Positions 1 to 5,548 of a stretch of DNA of 5,548 nucleotides are shown piece after piece; within the stretch, counting starts at the first letter, position 1, and each line of letters begins with the position of its first letter. Origin of the DNA: Bacteroidales bacterium (lineage in GTDB: Bacteria; Bacteroidota; Bacteroidia; Bacteroidales; UBA932); assembly GCA_017615435.1 (NCBI GenBank), contig JAGAAF010000044.1:1-5548 (forward strand), written 5' to 3'. Made by a program: the position numbers and the translations under genes. The notes under the pieces are model-generated. The model ran no database searches. It was not told where the DNA came from and saw only the letters and a program-made list of their open reading frames with translations.

Positions 1-342
1 GACCGGCCCCGCCGGCTCCAGCGATACGAACGGCGCCAGATCCCGGGCCCGCTCCGGGCCTATCCCGTCCACCGCGCCCAGCTCCGCGAGCGAGCAAATT
101 TCGCCGTAGTTTGCAATATAGTCCATCAGAGTGGCAACCTGGTAGGCAGAGAACAGTCCGCTTGCGAGCAGTTCGCGCCGGCCCAGACGGTTAAGTTCCA
201 TAGGACGCTCCGCCATTGCTTCATAGCGTTCGATTTCTGATTGGGAAAGGTCCTCCGCGCAGGAGGCGCCCGACAGTCTTACGGCCGATTCAAGATAATC
301 TGCGCCGGCATAAAGAGCCAGCGCCAAAAGGAGAAGTTTCAT
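1..342 (-). CDS. Secreted helix-hairpin-helix (ComEA-like) protein, N-terminal part
   Basis: The minus strand is open from an ATG at 342-340 to the left edge, giving 114 codons without a stop; the C-terminus lies outside the window. Residues 1-14 (MKLLLLALALYAGA) look like a short signal peptide with cleavage possible after AGA, so export is likely. Residues about 48-108 resemble the paired helix-hairpin-helix of ComEA-like proteins: an ELNRLGRRELL helix at 49-59, a YQVATLMDY helix at 67-75, then SLAELGAVDGIGPERAR at 84-100, where VDGIGPE is the hairpin, followed by APFVSL. In Bacteroidota such domains occur in long envelope proteins with several HhH repeats, which this may be; only one is visible here. 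HhH folds usually contact DNA non-specifically, but the substrate here is unknown. It is divergent from hpt. I see only a weak promoter candidate on its own strand (TAACTTGC, 371-364). Confidence 0.8.
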   Translation of the reverse strand, partial: MKLLLLALALYAGADYLESAVRLSGASCAEDLSQSEIERYEAMAERPMELNRLGRRELLASGLFSAYQVATLMDYIANYGEICSLAELGAVDGIGPERARDLAPFVSLEPAGPV

Positions 343-368
343 AACAGTCTAAATTTGGTCGATGCAAG

Positions 369-400
369 TTAGCAAACACGGTTTTATTTTCCTATCTTTG
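369..400 (+). promoter_or_regulatory. Candidate Bacteroidetes-type promoter for hpt-adk
   Basis: TATCTTTG at 393-400 matches the Bacteroidetes -7 consensus TAnnTTTG. A weak -33 candidate, TTAG at 369-372, lies 20 bp upstream, within the normal spacing. Transcription would begin near 405, leaving a leader of about a dozen nucleotides that is A/T-rich and has no Shine-Dalgarno sequence, as is usual in this phylum. The -7 box is convincing; the -33 box is not. Confidence 0.65.
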
Positions 401-417
401 ATTGAAATTAATTCCAA

Positions 418-963
418 ATGTCAAGCAGCATTACCGTCCACGACAAGGTTTTCGTTCCTTACATAAGCAACGAAGACCTGGAAGCGGCCATCTCCAAGGT
501 CGCTGATCAAATCAACGAAAACTACAAAAACGAAAAGGAACCCATTATCCTTCTCTGTGTTCTGAACGGTTCGATTATGTTCACGTCCGAACTGATGAAG
601 CGCGTCAGGATTCCGATGGAGATTATGACCATCAAGGTAGCATCCTATAGCGGCACTCGTTCCGGAGGACACGTCCAGGAAATTATGGGCATTACCGGCA
701 GTGTGATGGGCCGCAAGGTAATAGTCTGCGAAGACATTGTGGATACCGGCGCGACTATGGTCTATCTGGACAAGAGACTACGCGAAAGCGGAGCGGCGCA
801 GGTGGAGATCTGCACTATGCTCCTCAAACCGGATGTCTACAAGCAGAACCTCAAGCTGGACTATGTCGCGATGGAAGTGCCCAACCGCTTCATCCTCGGC
901 TTCGGCCTCGACTACGACCAGCTCGGCCGCAACTTAAAAGACATTTACGTTCTCAAGGATTAA
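418..963 (+). CDS. hpt: Hypoxanthine phosphoribosyltransferase
   Basis: This cytoplasmic purine-salvage enzyme transfers phosphoribose from PRPP to hypoxanthine (often also guanine), giving IMP or GMP. At 181 residues it has the normal bacterial length. Visible elements are loop I VLNGSIMF (48-55), the flexible loop with the SY dipeptide and GTRSGG (76-84), the PRPP-binding signature VIVCEDIVDTGAT (101-113) with the acidic pair E105-D106 and D109 as the likely catalytic base, K137 in LKPD as the purine O6 contact, and EVPNRFILGFGLDYD (153-167), whose F158 and D165 correspond to the purine-stacking and metal-contacting residues of human HPRT. Those equivalences are inferred from alignment by eye. 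The ATG at 418 follows a good -7 box at 393-400. adk starts 1 bp after its stop, so the two are probably cotranscribed. Confidence 0.97.
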   Translation: MSSSITVHDKVFVPYISNEDLEAAISKVADQINENYKNEKEPIILLCVLNGSIMFTSELMKRVRIPMEIMTIKVASYSGTRSGGHVQEIMGITGSVMGRKVIVCEDIVDTGATMVYLDKRLRESGAAQVEICTMLLKPDVYKQNLKLDYVAMEVPNRFILGFGLDYDQLGRNLKDIYVLKD

Positions 964-964
964 T

Positions 965-1546
965 ATGAAGTACTACATTATGTTCGGCCCTCCGGGAGCC
1001 GGTAAAGGCACACACGCCGTCGCCCTGCGCGACAAGTACAATCTCTGCCACCTTTCCACTGGCGAACTTCTCAGAGCCGAGATCGCGGCCGGAACAGGCC
1101 TCGGCCGTCAGGCTCAGAAGCTTATCGAAGGCGGTAATCTCGTCCCCGATGATGTCGTGGAGAAGATGATAGAGAAACGCTTCAACTCAATTACCGATGT
1201 GGAAGGCTTCCTTCTCGACGGTTTCCCCAGAACTCTCGGCCAGGCTGCCGACCTCGACAAGATGCTCGCCGAAAGAGGTGACAGCGTCACTGCCGTTATC
1301 TCACTGATGATTCCGGACGAAATGGTCCACCAGCGTATCAGGCGCCGCGCCGCCATCGAAGGCCGCGCCGACGACGCCTCCGACGTGGTGATCCAGAACA
1401 GGATCAACACCTATCACGCCCAGACCGAGCCCCTTATCGACTATTACAAGAAGCAGGGCAAGTATTTCGAAGTCCAGGCGGATGCAGATACCATCGAGGA
1501 AAACCGCGCCCGCGTTCTCGCCCTGATGGCGAAAATAAACGAGTAA
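965..1546 (+). CDS. adk: Adenylate kinase, short-lid form
   Basis: This cytoplasmic enzyme interconverts ATP plus AMP with two ADP. The 193-residue protein has the P-loop GPPGAGKGT (8-16), the AMP-binding STGELLRAEI (31-40) with R37, GFLLDGFPRT (81-90) with R89, and an arginine-rich lid base RIRRRA (124-129) followed by EGRADD (132-137) and R146 in QNRI. The lid is short and has no zinc-binding cysteine cluster, the compact form known from Bacteroidota and from eukaryotic AK1. All expected substrate arginines appear present. The start lies 1 bp after the hpt stop. An AAGGA at 955-959 is correctly spaced to act as a Shine-Dalgarno but is also codons of hpt, so it may be chance; re-initiation from hpt is as likely. 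In several Bacteroidales hpt-adk is followed by obg; here the opposite-strand DUF5683 gene follows 3 bp later. Confidence 0.97.
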   Translation: MKYYIMFGPPGAGKGTHAVALRDKYNLCHLSTGELLRAEIAAGTGLGRQAQKLIEGGNLVPDDVVEKMIEKRFNSITDVEGFLLDGFPRTLGQAADLDKMLAERGDSVTAVISLMIPDEMVHQRIRRRAAIEGRADDASDVVIQNRINTYHAQTEPLIDYYKKQGKYFEVQADADTIEENRARVLALMAKINE

Positions 1547-1549
1547 AGC

Positions 1550-2422
1550 CTAAAATCTGAAGCCGACACTCATCCCGAACGCGGGGGAGGGACCCCCGGG
1601 AGTGAAGGCGTAGTTGTTGTTCGGGCAGATTACGGTCGGGCTGATGTCGATCGCGAGGTCTTCGGTGACTTCGAAGTTGTGCATATAGGCGAAGACGTTG
1701 GCGTCGATTATCTGGAGAACGTAACCGAGTGCGATGACCAGCGTTCCGTAGTCGCGGTAGCGGCGGTAGATGTTTTTGTAGTACTTGGACGTCTCCAGCG
1801 AGAAGTATGTGGTATCCTCGCTGTTGTAAATACGGCGCCAGCGCTCATAGTTCTCCTTGAACATCAGGTGATAATTCAGTCCGCCGAGTATGATGCCCCA
1901 ATAGATGGGGAGTTTCCAGACTTCGTGGTTGTAAATCTGCCCCAGGCCGGGGACAAGCATAGAGTAGAAGGTGGCCTTGGCGGGAGAAGGGTAGTCGTCG
2001 GGCTTATAGCTGATGACTCCGTCCATCAGCGCACCCCAGTATGTGAGACCCGCTCCCACGAAGCAGTAGACGTAATTCGGGTCGCCCTGATTCTTTAGGT
2101 AAAGTCCGCCTCCGACACCGGCTGCGATGCCTCCGTAGACAATAGGGAGCTTCCAATAGTCCTTGTTGTAAATCTGAAGGCCGCCGACCAGGATGGACGA
2201 GCCCTCGAACATAGTGAACAAGTCGGTCTCCTGCTTATGCGTGAGGCCTCTCCAGTAGTCCTTGAAGGAGAATATCTTGTCCGTGCTGTCGGCCTGAGCC
2301 GCGGTGTCGTCGTTGAAACTCTGCGAGAAAGCCTCGCTCTTGAACTGGGCGCGGCAATGCATCGACGGCACCAGAAGCGCCGCCAGCAGAACTATCAGAT
2401 ATGTACTACTTCTTGAGAGCAT
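1550..2422 (-). CDS. DUF5683 membrane/envelope protein with duplicated core
   Basis: The product is a 290-residue protein of unknown function. I chose the ATG at 2422-2420; the frame extends one codon further to a TTG at 2425, a less likely start. Residues 1-25 form a signal peptide (hydrophobic YLIVLLAALLVP, possible cleavage after CRA). The core typical of DUF5683 is at about 148-247: PAKATFYSMLVPGLGQIYN, then WKLPIYWGIILGG, an RYRDY motif near 222-226 and a last hydrophobic segment ending DANVFAYM. A shorter related copy precedes it at about 70-139 with IYNKDYWKLPIVYGG. Four or five hydrophobic stretches suggest membrane insertion, yet the chain ends FGMSVGFRF, a C-terminal aromatic pattern seen in outer-membrane proteins. 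The start overlaps the parB 3' end by 17 nt, so expression is probably coupled to parAB. The parA-parB-DUF5683 order recurs in Bacteroidota; its meaning is unknown. Confidence 0.87.
   Translation of the reverse strand: MLSRSSTYLIVLLAALLVPSMHCRAQFKSEAFSQSFNDDTAAQADSTDKIFSFKDYWRGLTHKQETDLFTMFEGSSILVGGLQIYNKDYWKLPIVYGGIAAGVGGGLYLKNQGDPNYVYCFVGAGLTYWGALMDGVISYKPDDYPSPAKATFYSMLVPGLGQIYNHEVWKLPIYWGIILGGLNYHLMFKENYERWRRIYNSEDTTYFSLETSKYYKNIYRRYRDYGTLVIALGYVLQIIDANVFAYMHNFEVTEDLAIDISPTVICPNNNYAFTPGGPSPAFGMSVGFRF
1682..2215 (-). repeat. Tandem divergent copies of the DUF5683 core module
   Basis: Within the DUF5683 gene, codons about 70-139 (2215-2006) and 148-247 (1981-1682) encode related segments. 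IYNKDYWKLPIVYGG at 84-98 aligns with IYNHEVWKLPIYWGI at 163-177, 79 codons apart, and ALMDGVISY near 131-139 aligns loosely with IIDANVFAY near 238-246. At DNA level a 12-nt identical core, GTTGTAAATCTG on the plus strand, occurs at 1928-1939 and 2165-2176, exactly 237 nt apart and in frame, within wider similarity. The second copy carries about 35 extra residues including the RYRDY region. Confidence 0.72.
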
Positions 2423-3323
2423 CAAGGAAGCCGCTGATTTCCGAATCTGACGAAAAATTAATCGTTAGGGTGCCCTTGCCGTTCGGCCTGCGCCTTACGC
2501 TGATCTCGCCCTTGAAGTATTTGGCCACCTCGCGGCAGAGATCCTTGTGCGCCTGAGGCACCTCTCCAACCTTCTTACCAGCAGAAACCGTACCGTTCGA
2601 CGCGCCCGCAGCTGCAAGAGCCGCAACTTTTTGCTCGAGCTGACGGACGTTGAGGCCGTTCTTGATCACAAGGTCGCAGAGTTTGACCTGCATATCGGGG
2701 TCTTCAACCCCAAGCAGGACCTTTGCGTGGCCCACGCTGATCTGGCCGACCTTGAGGTCGTGCTGGACCTTGACGGGGAGTTTCAGAAGCCTGAGCTGGT
2801 TTGCCACTGAAGGGCGGCTCTTGCCGAGCCTTTCCGCCATTGCTTCCTGAGTCAGGTTGCATTCGTCCATCAGACGCTGGTAGCTCAGGGCCACCTCGAT
2901 GGGGTCCAGATTGGCCCTCTGGATATTTTCCACGATAGCCATCTCCAGCATACCCTGGTCATCGGCTTCGCGCACATAGGCGGGAATTTCGGTAAGACCG
3001 GCCATCTGGCAGGCCCTGAAACGGCGCTCGCCGCTGATGATCTGATACTTGTCTGCGGCAATGCGGCGGACGGTGATGGGGGAGATCAGTCCGAGAGTCT
3101 TGATGGATGCGGCAAGTCCGTCCAGTTCTTCGCGGTCGAAGGTCTGGCGGGGCTGGTAGGGGTTGGGCTCTATCTCGCCGAGGGGAATCATCAGCACGTC
3201 GGCGGCGCTGCGGCCCGGACGGACTGCGGTCTCTACCGCGGGCTTGCGGAGTTCGTCTGCGCCCGGCACATTGCCGAGGATGGCGCTAAGCCCCTTTCCG
3301 AGGCCTCTTGGTGGCTGGCTCAT
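2406..3323 (-). CDS. parB: Chromosome partitioning protein ParB (Spo0J family CTPase)
   Basis: ParB binds parS sites near the origin, spreads as a CTP-dependent clamp and stimulates ParA. The 305-residue protein has the family layout: an N-terminal ParA-interacting segment RGLGKGLSAILG (6-17), ParB/Srx box I with PLGEIEPNPYQPR (47-59), the GERRFRA CTP-binding motif (98-104), ENIQRANLDPIE (132-143), a helix-turn-helix at about 156-183 (LTQEAMAERLGKSRPSVANQL) for parS recognition, an Ala/Gly-rich linker (234-250) and a C-terminal dimerisation domain (about 256-305). No key motif is missing. Its ATG overlaps the parA stop as ATGA (3323-3320), a standard sign of translational coupling, and its last codons overlap the DUF5683 start. 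I found no parS-like 16-bp palindrome in the window. Confidence 0.97.
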   Translation of the reverse strand: MSQPPRGLGKGLSAILGNVPGADELRKPAVETAVRPGRSAADVLMIPLGEIEPNPYQPRQTFDREELDGLAASIKTLGLISPITVRRIAADKYQIISGERRFRACQMAGLTEIPAYVREADDQGMLEMAIVENIQRANLDPIEVALSYQRLMDECNLTQEAMAERLGKSRPSVANQLRLLKLPVKVQHDLKVGQISVGHAKVLLGVEDPDMQVKLCDLVIKNGLNVRQLEQKVAALAAAGASNGTVSAGKKVGEVPQAHKDLCREVAKYFKGEISVRRRPNGKGTLTINFSSDSEISGFLDALKK

Positions 3324-4096
3324 ATGCTCTGATTGTTGTGTTCAAGAACTTCCTTCGCGAGGTTGAGGTAATTCATAGTGCCGGTGCTGGCCACATCGTA
3401 AAGGACGATGGGTTTACCGTACGACGGAGCTTCGGAGAGGCGGATGTTGCGCTGGATGATGGTATTGAAGACCATCGACTTGAAGTAGTCGCGCAGCTGC
3501 GCCACCACCTGGGCGTGGACTTTAGTCCTGCCGTCGAACATAGTGATCACGAAGCCCTCCACGTTGAGGTTGGGGTTGCTGCCGTTCTGCACGAGCCTGA
3601 TGGTTTGCAGGAGCTTGCCTATGCCCTCGAGGGCGAAGAACTCCGGCTGCACGGGGATTATTACGCTGTCCGCAGCGGTGAGGCAGCCGACCGTGATGAG
3701 GCCGAGCGAGGGAGCGCAGTCGATGATGATGAAATCATAATCGTCCTTGATGGGTTCCAGGGCCTTGCGGAGGATATGGTCGCGGCCGGGGAGGTCGATT
3801 ATCTCGATCTCTGCGCCGACAAGGTTAATGTGAGAGGGAATGAGCTTGAGATTCTCCATCTCCGTGGGGACGACGGTCTCGGCCGCGCTCACTTGGCCTA
3901 TCATCACTTCGTAAAGGGTCTTGCCCTCCACGGCGGCCGGATCATAATTGAGGCCGGAAGTGGTGTTTGCCTGGGTATCGGCGTCTATGATGAGGACCTT
4001 TTTCTCAAGTATTGCAAGCGATGCGGCGAGGTTGATGGCAGTTGTGGTCTTGCCTACTCCGCCCTTCTGATTTGCGATGGCTATTATCTTTCCCAT
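3320..4096 (-). CDS. parA: Chromosome partitioning ATPase ParA (Soj)
   Basis: ParA is a nucleoid-binding ATPase that works with ParB-parS to segregate origins. The 258-residue protein has the deviant Walker A box KGGVGKTT (11-18) with signature lysine K11, the A' motif DADTQAN (38-44), Walker B FIIIDCAPS (122-130), and the C-terminal family motif NIRLSEAPSYGKPI (217-230). There is no N-terminal DNA-binding extension, as in chromosomal Soj rather than large plasmid ParA proteins. I set the start at the ATG 4096-4094 because MGKIIAIANQKGG is the usual N-terminus. An in-frame GTG at 4201 would add 35 codons, but these cross the divergent promoter region and the lipid kinase start and do not resemble ParA. 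It is first in the parA-parB-DUF5683 unit. Confidence 0.97.
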   Translation of the reverse strand: MGKIIAIANQKGGVGKTTTAINLAASLAILEKKVLIIDADTQANTTSGLNYDPAAVEGKTLYEVMIGQVSAAETVVPTEMENLKLIPSHINLVGAEIEIIDLPGRDHILRKALEPIKDDYDFIIIDCAPSLGLITVGCLTAADSVIIPVQPEFFALEGIGKLLQTIRLVQNGSNPNLNVEGFVITMFDGRTKVHAQVVAQLRDYFKSMVFNTIIQRNIRLSEAPSYGKPIVLYDVASTGTMNYLNLAKEVLEHNNQSI

Positions 4097-4111
4097 AGGG
4101 CACAAATTTAA

Positions 4112-4119
4112 CAAAAATA
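4112..4119 (-). promoter_or_regulatory. Candidate -7 box for parA
   Basis: On the minus strand, TATTTTTG (4119-4112) fits TAnnTTTG and lies 15 nt from the parA ATG, which would give a leader of roughly 9 nt. TTTG sequences further upstream (4140-4137 and 4146-4143) give spacings of 17 and 23 bp, either side of the usual 19-21. A second match, TAAATTTG (4110-4103), sits closer and would make the mRNA nearly leaderless. I cannot tell which is used. Confidence 0.45.
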
Positions 4120-4123
4120 TGAA

Positions 4124-4131
4124 TAACTTTG
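4124..4131 (+). promoter_or_regulatory. Candidate -7 box for the lipid kinase gene
   Basis: TAACTTTG at 4124-4131 is an exact TAnnTTTG match, 25 bp before the ATG at 4157. No clear TTTG is present at the proper -33 distance (about 4100-4105), so the upstream half is weak. Transcription would begin near 4138, giving an A-rich leader of about 19 nt without a Shine-Dalgarno sequence. It overlaps the parA promoter region on the other strand. Confidence 0.55.
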
Positions 4132-4156
4132 CAGAGCAAAACCAAAACCTTTGGCT

Positions 4157-5547
<1,391 letters not shown>

Positions 5548-5548
5548 A

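Noticed and set aside
1583..1597. GGGGG-AGGGA-CCCCC hairpin as a terminator for adk
   Set aside because: It is not followed by a T-run on the plus strand and encodes conserved-looking Gly-Gly-Pro-Ser-Pro codons of the DUF5683 protein; it is probably a coding coincidence.
1679..2098. A 139-codon plus-strand frame opposite the DUF5683 gene
   Set aside because: It is antisense to a gene with a signal peptide and family motifs, and shows no start context or domain of its own.
3308..4111. A 267-codon open frame on the plus strand across parA
   Set aside because: It lies antisense to a clear parA gene; its composition (many His, Val, Asp, Glu, Leu) is the kind produced by reading GC-rich codons backwards, and it has no recognisable domain or promoter.

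Overview
The window looks like chromosomal core DNA from a fairly GC-rich member of the Bacteroidota, most likely order Bacteroidales; I cannot place it more finely by eye. The reasons are a DUF5683 membrane protein directly behind parA-parB, a short-lid adenylate kinase behind hpt, a V/A-type ATP synthase K subunit, perfect TAnnTTTG (Bacteroidetes-type -7) boxes upstream of hpt and the lipid kinase gene, and A/T-rich leaders without Shine-Dalgarno sequences.

Layout, left to right. (1) Positions 1-342, minus strand: the N-terminal 114 codons of a secreted helix-hairpin-helix (ComEA-like) protein that runs off the left edge. (2) A 75-bp divergent intergenic region with a Bacteroidetes-type promoter for the plus-strand pair hpt (418-963) and adk (965-1546), purine salvage and adenylate kinase, 1 bp apart. 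(3) Convergent to adk, only 3 bp away, the minus-strand cluster parA (4096-3320), parB (3323-2406) and a DUF5683 protein (2422-1550), with overlapping gene ends that suggest translational coupling. (4) A 60-bp divergent region whose two candidate promoters overlap, separating parA from a plus-strand diacylglycerol kinase-family lipid kinase (4157-5113). (5) The V-type ATP synthase K subunit (5538-5110, minus), whose stop codon overlaps the lipid kinase stop tail to tail by 4 nt; it is probably the last gene of an ATP synthase operon lying to the right.

How the genes work together: hpt and adk make and balance purine nucleotides; ParA and ParB segregate the chromosome origin, with DUF5683 as a linked envelope protein of unknown role; the lipid kinase phosphorylates a membrane lipid; the K subunit forms the rotor ring of an ion-translocating ATPase. 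Three start codons were set downstream of the longest open frame: parA at 4096, DUF5683 at 2422 and the lipid kinase at 4157.

I found no mobile element, CRISPR array, RNA gene, parS site or convincing intrinsic terminator. Coding density is very high and no stretch over 300 bp is gene-free. The least ordinary items are the tandem internal duplication in the DUF5683 protein, the apparent Na+-binding ligand set in the K subunit, the overlapping divergent promoters at parA, and two convergent gene pairs with essentially no space for a terminator. I do not see a clearly new multi-gene system.
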